Below, piece by piece: positions 34,186-46,586 of a DNA stretch of 64,000 nucleotides. The notes beneath the pieces are model-generated. The model saw only the letters and a list, made by a program, of their open reading frames with translations. It ran no database searches and had not been told where the DNA came from. Source of the DNA: Eustoma russellianum (taxonomy: Eukaryota; Streptophyta; Magnoliopsida; Gentianales; Gentianaceae); the NCBI GenBank assembly GCA_036186865.1, contig AP025069.1, positions 5,049,631-5,113,630 on the forward strand. Reading direction: 5' to 3'. Position 1 is the first letter of the stretch; every line of letters starts with the position of its first letter. A program made the translations under genes and the position numbers.

Positions 34186-35340
34186 TCAAATCAAATCAGC
34201 AGAAATCATGCCTAATTTAGAACGAAGATTTTCATACATGACCTGATTTAGTGCCTTAGTGAAGATATCTGCTACTTGTGCCTCTATGCATACGTGATCT
34301 ATGATAATATCACCATTATTTACGTGATTACGAAGGAAGTGATAGCGTACTTCTATATGCTTGGCCTTAGAGTGTAGCACGGGGTTCTTAGACAAGTTTA
34401 TGGCACTCATACTATCACAATAGATGGGGATACGATTTACTATGATACCAAAATTAGAAAGTTGTTGTTTTAACCATAGTAATTGTGTGCAACAAAGACT
34501 AAGTGCTACGTATTCAGCTTCGGTAGTGTGCAACAATCAGAAATTCACCGCCTCTATCGCTTCTAATCTTTTTCACATTTAAACCATATTGATTTTCAAG
34601 TTGTTTTATTAGTTTCGCAATCTCAATGGCGCTATCATCTTTATTTGCAAGAAACAAAGTCCAAGTATAGCGAGAAAAATCATCGACGATAACACATGCA
34701 TAATGACGTCCACCGATACTCGTAGTGCGACTAGGACCAAACAAATCAATGTGTAATAATTCCAAAACTCTAGACGTGCTTATTTCATTTTTAGGTTTAA
34801 GTGACTCGCGTGTTTGTTTGCCTTTAATACAAGATTCACACAACTGAAAGTTGTCTAAATCAAGTTTAGGCAATCCTCATATTAGGTTCTTTTGTTGGAG
34901 TTTTTCAAGAGTAGAAATGCCGATGTGTCCTAAACGTCTATGCCACAAATTAGCGTTAGGTTCATTTGATATAAAACACTTAACCTTAGCTCTAACATGT
35001 CATCCATAGAAAGCGTAAAAATGTTTCCTTCCCTTTTTCCTTTTAATACTACTTCTCCATTTTTATTTATTATATTGCAATATGGATGAGTAAAACACAC
35101 ATCAAAACCATTGTCAATAAATTGTGAGATGCTAAAAAGATTATAGGTTAAGTTACTTACCAGAAAGACATTGGAGATTTGAAGGGTACTTGGGCTTCCG
35201 ATGGAAGCTTTTCCAATGATTCTTCCTTCATATTGTCTCCAAAGGTCATGTATCGCCTTTTGTGACCTTCTTCAACTTTGTGAACAAGATCGGGTCACCC
35301 GTCATGTGCCTCGAGCAACTACTATCAAGGATCCACTTGA
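34186..35340 (-). pseudogene. pol: pol remnant of element E with internal deletion
   Basis: Read downward: a protease remnant near 35335-35300 has D-S-S in place of D-S-G, followed by R-H-M-T-G. A frameshifted zinc-binding stretch follows near 34900. The integrase core is at 34873-34540 (LLHIDLFGPSRTTSIGGRHY through RSDRGGEF). At about 34537 the sequence jumps directly into RNase H (TEAEYVALSLCCTQLLWLKQQ), which runs to the stop at 34186 through DIFTKAL. The integrase C-terminus, the whole RT and the RNase H N-terminus are absent. By comparison with element F, about 2 kb has been lost. Confidence 0.88.
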
Positions 35341-35429
35341 TGGATGTGTCTTTTAATGTATGGGTTCCCTGCAATGTACAACAATGATTTAGGTACCCTT
35401 TTAATTTTGGGTCCTTGCGAGTTAGTTAT

Positions 35430-36442
35430 TCACCTCTTTGTAAAAGTACCTTTCGGTACCCATACTTGGGTGATCCTTCTTGGTCTAGCAAATGGTAAGA
35501 ATGTAGATGAAGGAGCAATGTAGTAGACATGGAGTGAGAAAACGTTGGGCCTTTGGCCGAGAATTCCCTTATGCGCATCATATGGTGTGTGTTTTTGATA
35601 TGTTCTAGTGTTAGTGTGCATAGTGCGTGATCTAGATGTATGAAATGAATGTCGTGTATGCATCACTGGCTTCTTCTCATATCTATACGGCACATAATTA
35701 TATTTTATATGATATGAAGAAGAAGCATGACGAGATGAAGGGAGAGGGGGTCTTTGCGTTATCTTAGGCGCCATGTTTGCCTTAGGTGTGTCTACTTTCT
35801 TAGACAAAACGAATTTGGTTGGTTTAATTAATGCTTCGTTTGTCTCAATGTATCCTAATCCGGTTTTATCACTATCATGTTTTTGTGATAAAATAATGAG
35901 ATCTAGCATGTTAGATCCTGTGTCAAATTGTTTCATCATTTTCTCTAAATCCGTATTCCTTGATTTCAAATTTGAAATCTCGGATTTCTTTCTATTATTA
36001 TGCGTGGTCAATGATGAGATCTTTGACTTTAATGCATTGATGATGCATGACGACTCTTCTTTTGAATCGTTTAATTGAGAAACAAGATTCGTGTTAGAAG
36101 ATTCTAACAACTTCTTGTCTTCAATTAATCGCTTCTTTTGTTTTGCTAGAGTCTTAGTGAATTTGTGCAATTCTAAATATTGACTAAAAAGACCAACATA
36201 TGAAGGTTAAGAGTCAGAGTCAAAATCAGAAGATACCTCGTTTGATGCTTTGGATACAAAGCATACTTGTGCCGTCTCCTCTTCTGTATTAGTCTCAGAG
36301 TCAGATGTATCACTCCAAGTGGAGGTCTTGAGAGCTCTTCTCCTTTGTTTGGGTTCTGAGACGAGTCTATTTTTGGTCCGATCCTTGTCAGGGTGTTTGT
36401 TTGTTTGCTTGTCCTTGTTAGGACAGTCATAAGATAAATGTC
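35430..36442 (-). pseudogene. gag: gag of element E, C-terminal part
   Basis: Downstream of element F on the minus strand, the second half of the zinc knuckle (LSYDCPNKD) is at about 36440-36415. A Ser/Asp/Glu-rich stretch follows (STWSDTSDSE-like), with a frame change near 36210. The frame 36170-35430 begins with a coiled coil (LAKQKKRLIEDKKLLESSN), then basic, Tyr/His-rich sequence, and closes with the Sirevirus Gag motif Q-V-W-V-P-K-G. Confidence 0.85.
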
Positions 36443-36447
36443 CAAGT
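36443..36447. repeat. target-site duplication of element F (left copy CAAGT)
   Basis: CAAGT precedes TGTTGAG at 36448 and recurs at 47671-47675 after TCTAACA. Confidence 0.93.
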
Positions 36448-36551
36448 TGTTGAGAAATATGTTTGGATAATTTTCAAAGTCATGATTTTAAGTGGTGAGT
36501 ACTTAAAAATGTCACACATGGTGTTATATGTGGCTAAAAGTTGAAAAAGTT

Positions 36552-36801
36552 GACATCGATCTCTCAGGCTGTTGCACATCGATCGATCTATGTACATAGA
36601 TCTCTCACATTGATCGATCCATGTAAGGCAGTGAAATTTCAAGACCTTACTGTGAGACATCGATCTCTAAACCTGAGACACATCGATCGATCGATGTACA
36701 TAGAACCCTCACTTCGATCGATCGATGTAGGTCAGAGACAAAACCTGAACCTTTCTGTGAGACATTGATCTCTGAAGCTGAGGCACTTCGATAGATGTCT
36801 A
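36552..36801. repeat. ATCGATCG palindrome array, ~105-bp period (element F 5' LTR)
   Basis: Half-sites ACAT(C/T)GATCTCT occur at 36553, 36657 and 36762 (spacing 104 and 105). Palindromes include ACATCGATCGATCTATGT near 36579, ACATCGATCGATCGATGT near 36679 (18 bp, perfect) and CTTCGATCGATCGATGT near 36712. The last one has lost bases and reads CTTCGATAGATGT near 36787. Confidence 0.88.
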
Positions 36802-38099
36802 GGGTTTTTAGAAATAATTTTCTAAAATGTGATAAAATGGTTGTTTTCATTTGTATATGATTTATAAATGTTCATTATGTGTATCTTATGTGATTTTGAT
36901 GATTTTAAATGTATTGTGAATAACGTGCCTTGGAAGTTTCTACAACTTACCAAAAAAGGCAAAATTGGTATTTTGGCCTTTGTAGAAACATCACATGGTG
37001 AAAATAATTCAAGGGTGTATTCCTATACTATTTATCATGACAAAGGTGATATCGTAATTATTTCTTACCATCTGGGTCATTTCTGGAGTTTTCATATACC
37101 AGGGGTACTTTGGTCATTTCACCCCCGAGGGTATTTTTGGTATTTTCACTCAAAGAATCTCTTGAGCATATTATTATCTTCATTCTGGAGCTGATTTATT
37201 ATTAACTTGAAGATAATTTGGTTATTCTTTATCTTATTCTCTCACATGAAGATATTATTGACTATAGCTGGATATGTGACGATGTGAGATGTCACATTCT
37301 ATTTTTTCTTGAAGACACTCTTATATATGTTATAAGAGCATATTTATCCTCATTATTCAGAGTTTTTCAAGGTGTCAAAGGTGTGGATATGTTCATGACA
37401 TATAAGAAGAAATATTGGGAATTTCGGTGTTACACATTGACATAATCTTGTCAACTATTATCTATTAATTTCTTCTTCAAAAATATGAGTTGCTACACAT
37501 AGATGTATGTCCAAAAACGTGATTAATCAGGTGGATATGATGTGGTATTCATTTTATGGCTTGGTGACAAGTGGACAAATCAAAAAGGAGCTAGTTGGCA
37601 ATTTGATATTTTAAATGTAGCCAACGGCTACATGGTGTTCTCATCAGATGTTTTGAAGTCAAATGAAGGCTTCACATGCCCTATTCTTGTGCTTGGAGTT
37701 GAGGATATTTTGGTTGTATTATCCTTTCTTATTTTCTTCATTTTATAAACGAAAATCAAGATTAATATTTGGAAACTGCAACTTAGTAGCCTACGGCTAC
37801 TTACTCAATTTCGGAGCTGAATTTGAGTTTGAAAATGTCAATGTTCACATGCCTATTATCTTGCCAAAAAGTTGAGAAGATAATGGAGTTGTTATGGCTA
37901 TTATCTTTGGGTATTATCTTCACATTTTCAAGACAATCCAATGTGTAAATTTTCGGCCAAATAGAGTTGCCAAGGTGGACCAGTTATGTTGTCTTATTTT
38001 GCCAAGTGTACAAGGCCAACCAATGATGAGAAAACATTTGGACTTGATGATGAAGATGGTGACACATTGGAATTCTTATCTCCAAGGCTCAAATCACTC

Positions 38100-38107
38100 T
38101 ATAAATA
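38100..38107 (+). promoter_or_regulatory. TATA box of element F 5' LTR
   Basis: TATAAATA in the context CACTCTATAAATAGAGGC, conserved with the other family-1 LTRs. Confidence 0.7.
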
Positions 38108-39196
38108 GAGGCAATGGTGAAGAAGATGAAACACACTTGAAGCTTACAAGCATTTGTTGAATTGTCTAGCTATCATCTTCTTCTTGTTGTTGTTCTTGTT
38201 CCATTCTTTGTAGCAAAGGTGTTCTTGTTGTTTTTGTTGAGTTACAAGCCTATTGAGCTTCATTTGTAAGATTGATTAGCCATTCTTATAAGGCTATATC
38301 AATAGATTGTAGAGGTGTTGTAACTAAGTGTTGCTTATAAGGTGATCATCCAAGTCTTGAGTAGGGTTGGTGTATAACCCAAGGATCAAGCTTGGTTCTT
38401 GTTGTAAGGTGATTCATTTGATAGTGAAATTCATGGAAAGGTGTTCCTTGGGACTGGAGTAGGTCACATTGACCTAACCAGGATAAATCCTCGGTGTTCT
38501 TCTCTTGTTTCTTCGTTTCTGTTTTCTGCCCGTTTTTACTGCAGTTTTCACACAATTTCTCACAATTTGAAAAAATAGCTAAACACTTTCAAAATTCGTG
38601 ATTTTTGGTGGAGTTATACTTCAGACCGTTAGCTTTCATTTGCAACACAAATCACTTGATTTGAGCAAGGGAAAGTTAGTCTTTCAGTCTTTTCAAGATA
38701 ACTGCTCCAATCTGGCTGCAAACTGACCAGTTTTGAGAAAACTTAAATTCTGTATTTGTCAAGAATTTTTTAAGGTCAGGGCCTTTTGGAAAATTCATCT
38801 ACACATCCTAAGAAGTGTTTTGATATAAAGATCAACCTTTTTTGGTTGAGTATTCAAAGAGAAACACGTTTTGCAAAATCAGCAACATTCTGTCCAATTC
38901 TGTCCAGATTGACCATCTGAATCTTTTTATTTGTTTGAAGGGACAAACAATCTTATTTTTGTTTGATTTTTGTATAGAGTCTTGTTAACACATTGAAATT
39001 CAATTATGGAAAATTTTATAATTTTTGGAGTTGCGTACAATTAGATTTGAATTTTTCAAAAACGGGTTCTGAATCTGATGCAGTTTCAGATTCTGTTTTC
39101 AAAGGGGATTTTTACAAAGGGTTGTAGTGTAATTTCCGCTAACCACTATTCACCCCCCCTCTAGTGGTGTTTATTGCAGGTGCACGGTCCAACAAT

Positions 39197-39208
39197 TGGT
39201 ATCCGAGC
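39197..39208 (+). other. primer-binding site of element F (variant)
   Basis: TGGTATCCGAGC, two bases after the LTR, differs from the initiator-Met consensus TGGTATCAGAGC at one position. Confidence 0.85.
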
Positions 39209-39315
39209 AAGGTCTGCACCACTCAAAGAAGCAAGATTCAACACCGTACAATCAATACAAAGCCAAGAAACAATTACTCTTTGTAGCCTGCTTATCCAGA
39301 TTAAAGGTACATACT

Positions 39316-41440
39316 ATGGCAATAGTTTCTCACAAAGGTGAGTTGGAAGGTATGTCCACTCAACGCCCTCCACTTTTTGATGGCAATAATTTTGTTCATT
39401 GGAAACTAAGAATGAGGCTATTCTTAATGGCTATAGACATCGATTTATGGTCTATAGTTGAAGATGGGCCGTACATTCCAATGAAAGTTGTACAAGTTAG
39501 TGGAGTCACTCAAGAAGTTGAAAAATATAAAAGTGAATGGACATCGGAAGATAAAAAGAAAATGTCCATGAATGCTAAAGCTATGCAATTACTTTTGATG
39601 GACTTACAACTTCTGAAGCAGGGTATGTGTCAAATTGCACAAGTGCACACAATATGTGGAAATCACTTGTATTAAAGCATGAAGGTACTAGTGGTGTTAA
39701 AGAGTCAAAAATAAACATGCCTATGACTGAATTAGAGTCTTTCAAAATGTTGCCAAACGAATCCATAACATCTATGGATTTGAGGATTACTAACATTTTT
39801 AATGCCCTTCAAGCCTTAGGCAAATCATTCACGAACAATGAAAAAGTTCAAAAGGTGCTACGAAGCCTTCCTGCTGAATGGGATCCAAAGGTGACTGCAA
39901 TCGAGGAGACAAAGTCAATCCTAAGATGGATGAATTGATCGGGTCTCTTAAAGTCTATGAGGTAAAACTAAACCAATGGAAGTCCGAGTCACCTAAATCA
40001 TCAATTAAGTCAATAGCTTTCAAAACAACTGAAACACATACAAATAATGATGATAGTAATAGTGATACTGAATTAGATGATGACTTGATACTAATAGAAA
40101 GAAAACTTAGAAAGTTTTTCAAACTTCCTAATAGAAATAGACAACGTTCTTCTTCTTCTTCTTCTCAACCTAATAAAAATAACACAAACAAATGGTACAA
40201 TAAAGAATTAAAGTGTTATGAATGTGGTCAAAAAGGACATATTTCATATGATTGTCCCATGAAGAAAAATAATAATAATAACAACAATAACAAACAAGTC
40301 AAGGACAAAGAAGCACAAGCGACTAAGGCAAAGGAGTCTAAGACAAGGAAAGGGAAACGAGCAATGAAGGTGAATACATGGAGCGATTCATCCGACTCAG
40401 AATCCGAAACTGAGGAAGTGTTCTTCTTCTGATAGAGATTCTAATAGTGACATGACATTTGATGAAATGTATGAAGAGTTCTTAAGAATGCATGCTCACT
40501 GTAAGAGGCTCTCTAAAGAAAAGAAGAAACTAATTGAAGAAAATGACAAGTTGAAGACGTCCAACTTGGAATTTTCCGAACAATTAGAATCTTTTAAACA
40601 AGAGTCTACTAATAGACTTGATTCTTTAGAGAATAAAATTGAATCATATAGGAAAGATGAACAAAAGTTAAAAACGGAAAGTAATATGTTAAAGTCTAAG
40701 TTGGAAAGTTGTGAACTTGAAATAATACAACTTAAGTCTTCTAAACTTTACTTAGAAAAAATGTTAGAACAATTTAAATCGGGTGCTAACATGTTGAATA
40801 CACTAATCTCATCACAAAAGTATGGAAATGATAAAACCGGCTTAGGCTATAAAGAACAAAATGTAAAAGTAGATAAAAAGACTAAGTTTGTTTCATCTAG
40901 TACAAAGTTGCCGTATAATACAACAAAATCAACTTTGCCTGCTATATATTCTTCTACACCTTCTTCTACTTATATCAGGGCAAAAATACAACACACGCCC
41001 ACAAATACACACACGCATAAATATACATCTAGGCCAAATTTTGCATCTAGACAACCTAGAAATTATGCATATACATATATATAAGAATACAACTAGAAAG
41101 AATAAAATGTGTCCAACTTATTGTGAACCTAAGTATAGGCAACACTCATATAAATCCTATAGAAATGCCTATGAACACACTTATATAGCACCATTCAAGA
41201 AACAAAATCGCATGCCTTATACACATTATAAAAATCGGCCATCATATAATGATTATCAACCATGGCGCAACATGTATAACAATGCATCTTCACTTATGTG
41301 GAATAATCATCTATATGCTAATCCTTCTTATTTTTCAAATTATAACAATGCTAAAAATATGCCTAGAAGGTATGTTCAAGTTTGGATACCTAAGGGATAT
41401 CTAAACAAGAATAGTGCCCCTAACATTCAAGGACCCAAAT
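39316..41440 (+). pseudogene. gag: gag of element F, broken by frameshifts
   Basis: The start is ATG 39316 (MAIVSHKGELEGMSTQRPPL). The N-terminal part reads to about 39605, where a frameshift occurs. The UBN2-type core continues at 39627-39905 (LRSLPAEWDPKVTAIEE), shifts again, and resumes to 40432. This part has a Ser/Asp-rich stretch, the CCHC zinc knuckle CYECGQKGHISYDC near 40214-40255, and a Lys/Asn-rich tail. A further shift near 40430 leads to a long coiled coil at 40452-40780 (heptads through LESFKQESTNRLDSLENKIE). A Tyr/His/Asn-rich tail ends in Q-V-W-I-P-K-G at about 41375-41400. This architecture (zinc knuckle followed by coiled coil) is the Sirevirus Gag plan; the protein would assemble particles in the cytoplasm. 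Confidence 0.9.
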
Positions 41441-41520
41441 AAAGGGTACCTAAAACTTTGTCTCCATTGTAGGAAAAATGCAAGGAATGCAAGAAGGAGG
41501 GAAAGTCAAAGAATCTGAAA

Positions 41521-44500
41521 ATCAAATTGTTTTTAGATAGTGGATGTTCGAGGCATATGACGGGAAACCCCAAACTATTCATTGAATTGGAACATATCAA
41601 GAATGGAGGAAAAGTAACATTCGGTGACAACAACAAAGGACAAGTTGTTGGAAAAGAAACAATTGGGGACCCTAACACGTTTCAAATACAAAATGTGTTG
41701 TTAGTAAGCAATCTCTCTTATAATTTACTTAGTATTTCTCAACCTATAGATTGCGGTTATAATGTCTCTTTTCTTCCCAATTCATGTGATATAATAAATG
41801 AAAAACGAGAAATAGTTTTAAAAGGAAATAGAGATGGTAACATTTATACTCTTACCTTAGATAATATGTTAGATGCTAAGGTTAAGTGTTTAATATCACA
41901 TGACTTAGATGTGAATCTATGGCATAAAAGATTAGGCCATATAGGAATTTCAACCATTAGGAAATTATCTAAAAAGAATTTAATTAGAGGTATGCCTAAG
42001 TTAGACTTAGATAATTTTCAAATGTGTGGAACATGCATTAAAGGAAAACACATTAAAGAAACATTAAAGCCGAAACATGAAGTGAGTACTAGTCATGTAC
42101 TAGAATTGCTTCACTTAGACTTATTTGGTCCAAGTAGGACAAGAAGTCTAGGTGGACACTACTATGTGTGTGTTATAGTAGATGATTACTCACGCTACAC
42201 ATGAACATTGTTCTTAACACACAAAGACGATGCTCCATTAGCAATCGAAACTCTTATTAAGCAACTTGAAAACATTTACGAAGAAAATGTTAAACGAATT
42301 AGAAGTGATAGAGGTGGAGAATTTAAAAACAAAGACGTAACCAAATTTTGTGAACTACATGGAATTAAACATGAATTCTCCCACCTAGAACACCACAACT
42401 CAATAGAGTTGTTGAACGTAAAAATAGAACAATTCAAGAACTTGCTAGAACAATGTTATGTGAAAATAAATTACCAAAGTATTTATGGGCTGAAGCTGTT
42501 AGTTGTGCATGCTATATTATAAATAAGCTTTCAATTAGAAAGAAATTAAATAAAACATCTTATGAGTTGTTAAATAATAGACAACCTAAAATAGATTATC
42601 TTAAATTATTTGGATGTAAGTGTTTTGTGTTGAACACTAAGGATAATTTAGACAAATTTGAACCAAAGTCTATTGAATGTATATTTGTTGGTTATTCAAC
42701 TAATTCTAGAGCATATAGGTGTTATAATCCTGCATCAAGAAAAATAATTGAATGTATGCATGTGAAATTCAATGAAAATGCATGCTTTGAAGTTAGTGAT
42801 AAAAATCAACATACAAAAGAAACTAATGTTGAAAATATGTTTCATCATGATGTATTACTTGAGCCTGTAAATTGATCATCTAGATCCAACTCCCTCTGAA
42901 CAAGACATGCATGAACCCTTAGATGAAATAAATGAAGAAACTTTGCAATTAGAAGATAATGCAACTAATGATCAAATTACATGTGATAATGTTCACACTA
43001 ATGAAACATTTGAACAAGATGAGGGTGAACCTAGTGGCATCCTAGAGAAGTAATCATTGGGGATCCAAGTGTTGGGGTTAGAATACGTAGAAATATAAGT
43101 CAATTTGAAGGACATAGCTTAATTTTACAATTAGAACCTAAGAATGTAAAGGAAGCCTTAGGTGATATATCTTGGATAGATGCTATGCATGAGGAATTAA
43201 ATCAATTCACAAGGAACAATGTGTGGGACTTAGTACCTAAACCCGAAAACAAGTCTATAATAGGAACTAAATGGGTCTTTAGGAATAAAATGGATGAACA
43301 AGGAAATATTACAAGAAATAAGGCTAGGCTAGTCGCACAAGGCTATAATCAACAAGAAGGAATAGATTATGAAGAAACCTTTGCACCCGTTGCATGACTA
43401 GAAGCAATTAGATTGTTACTTGCTATTGTAAGTCTAAGTAATATTGAACTCTTCCAAATGGATGTAAAGAGTGCTTTCTTGAATGGATACATCCAAGAAG
43501 AGGTGTTTGTCAAACAACCCACTGGATTCGAAGATCCAAAGAATCCTAACCATGTGTACAAGCTTAAGAAAGCTTTATATGGTTTAAAACAAGCTCCAAG
43601 AGCTTGGTATAATAGATTTGCAAACTTTCTTATTGCAAATAATTATCAAAGGGGAAACATAGACAACACATTGTTCCTAAGAAGAAAAGATAATGATTTG
43701 TTAATAGTTCAAATATATGTAGACGATATTATCTTTGGTTCAACCAACCCTACCTTAGTAAAAGACTTCGAAGAGTGTATGAAGTTAGAATTTTAAATGT
43801 CAATGGTAGGAGAATTGAACTACTTCTTAGGCCTTCAAATCAAACAAACCCCTCAAAGAATTCACATTAGCCAACTTAAGTATGTCAATGATATGATTAA
43901 GAAGTTTGGCTTTGAAGAGTTGAAACCTACAACTACCCCCATGAGTGTTAGCACCAAACTAGATAAGGATGAAAATGGTAAACCTTTTGATGACACACTT
44001 TATAGGTCTATGATTGGCTCATTGTTATACTTAACTGCATCAAGACCTGATATCATGTTTAGTGTGTGTATGTGTGCTAGGTTTTAATCTTGTCCCAAGA
44101 TATCACATTACAATGCAGTGAAAAAGATCTTTAGATATCTTAAACACACACCTCACTTAGGACTGTGGTATGATAGAAACACTAAGTTAGAATTACACGC
44201 ATATAGTGATGCTGATTATGGTGGTTGCAAATTAGATAGAAAATCCACTTGCGGTACTTGTCAATTCATAGGAACCAACTTGATCTCTTGGTTTTCTAAA
44301 AAGCAATCTGGTGTAGCTCTTTCTACCACTGACGCCGAGTATATTGTCTTAAGTTTATGTACTACCCAAATACTTTGGCTTAAACAGCAACTTAGTGATT
44401 TTGGCATTAAAATGAATAAGATTCCAATTTTCTGCGATAGCACAAGTGCAATCAATCTTTCTCGGAATCCGGCGCTTCATTCTAAGGCCAAACACATTGA

Positions 44501-44669
44501 GGTGCGATACCACTTCCTTCGAGATCATGTTCAAAATGAGGATATAGTTATAAACCATATAAGAACTGATCATCAAATAGCTGACATCTTTACCAAACCC
44601 CTTAATCAAGCCACTTTTGAAAACTTACGAGCCAAGTTAGGCATGATGACTTACGATACCATTGCGTAG
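41521..44669 (+). pseudogene. pol: pol of element F: protease, integrase, RT, RNase H, broken
   Basis: The protease D-S-G-C-S-R-H-M-T-G is at about 41536-41565. The zinc-binding part (LWHKRLGHIGISTIRKL) is near 41920, and the integrase core start (LLHLDLFGPSRTRSLGGHYY) near 42108. A tryptophan codon is TGA at 42202-42204. The second catalytic region (RSDRGGEF) is near 42304, then a frameshift; the rest of integrase is at 42453-42875 with another break. RT starts at 43185 (IIGTKWVFRNK), with an arginine codon read as TGA at 43396. It carries ALYGLKQAPRAWY, the catalytic Y-V-D-D near 43721 and a TAA at 43794-43796. A glutamine codon is TAA at 44086. RNase H (YSDADYGGCKLDRKSTCG) runs to the TAG at 44667-44669. 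Several of the stops are single transitions relative to element A. Confidence 0.92.
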
Positions 44670-44691
44670 TTCTATCTTTTGCATGATTTGC

Positions 44692-44912
44692 AAAATAAAG
44701 AGGGAGATAGAATAAGACCATGATTTGAGTTGGTAAGTCATGCTAAGTTTCAAATGGTATAAGTTGAGCATATGTTAAGGGGAGAGTATAAGTTGAGGGG
44801 GAGCGTACTATTTAAAAATTTGATAAAAACAAAGTTTGATAAACAATTGGTTATAAGTTGTGACATTAAAATCATGTTAGGTTATTTTCAAAATCATCCA
44901 AAAGGGGGAGAA
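44692..44912 (+). promoter_or_regulatory. multiple polypurine tracts of element F
   Basis: Tracts AAAGAGGGAGAT near 44697, AAGGGGAGAG near 44778, GAGGGGGAGCG near 44797 and AAAAGGGGGAGAA at 44900-44912, the last abutting the 3' LTR. Confidence 0.8.
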
Positions 44913-45015
44913 TGTTGAGAAATATGTTTGGATAATTTTCAAAGTCATGATTTTAAGTGGTGAGTACTTAAAAATGTCACACATGGTGTTATATGTGGTT
45001 AAAAGTTGAAAAGTT

Positions 45016-45268
45016 GACATCGATCTCTCAGGTTGTTGCACATCGATCGATCTATGTACATAGATCTTTCACATCGATCGATCCATGTAAGGCAGTGAAA
45101 GTTCAAGACCTTACTGTTAGACATCGATCTATAAACCTGAGACACATCGATCGATCAATGTACATAGAACCCTCACTTCGATCGATCGATGTATTTCAGA
45201 GACAAAACCTGAACCTTTCTGTGAGACATCGATCTCTGAAGCTGAGGCACTTCGATCGATCGATGTCT
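45016..45268. repeat. ATCGATCG palindrome array (element F 3' LTR)
   Basis: Same order of half-sites and palindromes as the 5' LTR, with the last palindrome (CTTCGATCGATCGATGTC) intact. Differences from the 5' copy fall partly in the cores (TTGATC against TCGATC), as expected of CpG loss. Confidence 0.88.
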
Positions 45269-46058
45269 AGGGTTTTCAAAAATAATTTTCTAAAAAGTGA
45301 TAAAATGGTTGTTTTCATTTGTATATGATTTATACATGTTCATTATGTGTATCTTATGTGATTTTGATGATTTTAAATGTATTGTGACTAACGTGCCTTG
45401 GAAGTTTCTACAACTTACCAAAAAAGGCGAAATTGGTATTTTGGCCTTTGTAGAAACATCACATGGTGAAAATAATTCAAGGGTGTATTCTTATACTATT
45501 TATCATGACAAAGGTGATATCATAATTATTTCTTACCATCCGGGTCATTTCTGGAGTTTTCATATACCAGGGGTATTTTGATCATTTCACCTCCGAGGGT
45601 ATTTTTGGTATTTTCACTCAAAGAATCTCTTGAGCATATTATTATCTTCATTCTGGAGCTGATTTATTATTAACTTGAAGATAATTTGGTGATTCTTTAT
45701 CTTATTCTCTCACATGATGATATTATTGACTATAGCTGGATATGTGACGATTTGAGGTGTCACATTCTATTTTTTCATGAAGACACTCTTATATATGTTA
45801 TAAGAGCATATTTGTTATCATTATTCAGATTTGTTCAAGGTGTCAAAGGTGTGGAAATGTTCATGACATACAAGAAGAAATATTGGAAATTTCGGTGTTA
45901 CACGTTGACATAATCTTGTCAACTATTATCTATTAATTTCTTCTTCAAAAATCTGAGTTGCTACACATATATGTATGTCCAAAAACGTGATTAATCAGTT
46001 GGATATGATGTGGTATTCATTTTATGGCTTGGTGACAAGTGGACAAATCAAAAAAGAG

Positions 46059-46083
46059 CTAGTTGGCAAAAATTGCCAACTAG
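46059..46083. promoter_or_regulatory. LTR hairpin with 11-bp arms (element F 3' LTR)
   Basis: CTAGTTGGCAA, AAA, TTGCCAACTAG. It lies about 500 bp upstream of the TATA box and is followed near 46096 by GTAGCC, AAC, GGCTAC. It is equivalent to 1701-1721. Confidence 0.6.
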
Positions 46084-46578
46084 GATATTTTAAATGTAGC
46101 CAACGGCTACATGGTGTTCTCATCAGATTTTTTGAAGTCAAATGAAGGCTTCACATTCCCTATTCTTGTTCTTGGAATTGAGGATATTTTGGTGGTATTA
46201 TCCTTTCTTATTTTCTTCATTTTATAAAGGAACATCAAGATTAAAATTTGGAAAATGCAACTTAGTAGCCAACGGCTACTTACTCAATTTTGGAGCTGAA
46301 TGCGAGTTTGAAAATGTCAATGTTCACATGCCTATTATATTGCCAAAAAGTTGAGAAGATAATGGAGTTGTTATGTCTATTATCTTTGGGTATTATCTTC
46401 ACATTTTCAAGACAATCCAAGGTGTAAATTTTCGGCCAAATGGATTTGCAAAGGTGGACCAATTATGTAGTCTTATTTTTCCTAGTGTACAAGGCCAACC
46501 AATGACGAGAAGACATTTAGACTTGATGATGAAGATGGTGACACATTGGAAGTCTTATCTCCAAGGCTCAAATCATAC

Positions 46579-46586
46579 TATAAATA
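46579..46586 (+). promoter_or_regulatory. TATA box of element F 3' LTR
   Basis: TATAAATA in the context ATACTATAAATAGAGGC, matching the other family-1 LTRs. Confidence 0.65.

Larger units (their letters stand above)
36448..39194 (+). repeat. element F 5' LTR
   Basis: From TGTTGAGAAATATG to GGTCCAACA. It contains the palindrome array at 36552-36801, the TATA box at 38100-38107 and the CCACTATTCACCCCCC end. The U3 hairpin present in the 3' LTR at 46059 is partly deleted here near 37590. Confidence 0.93.

Noticed and set aside
36173..36445. 90-codon minus-strand frame starting MDIYLMTVL
   Set aside because: Out of frame with element E gag; the neighbouring frame reads the zinc-knuckle half and the acidic stretch.
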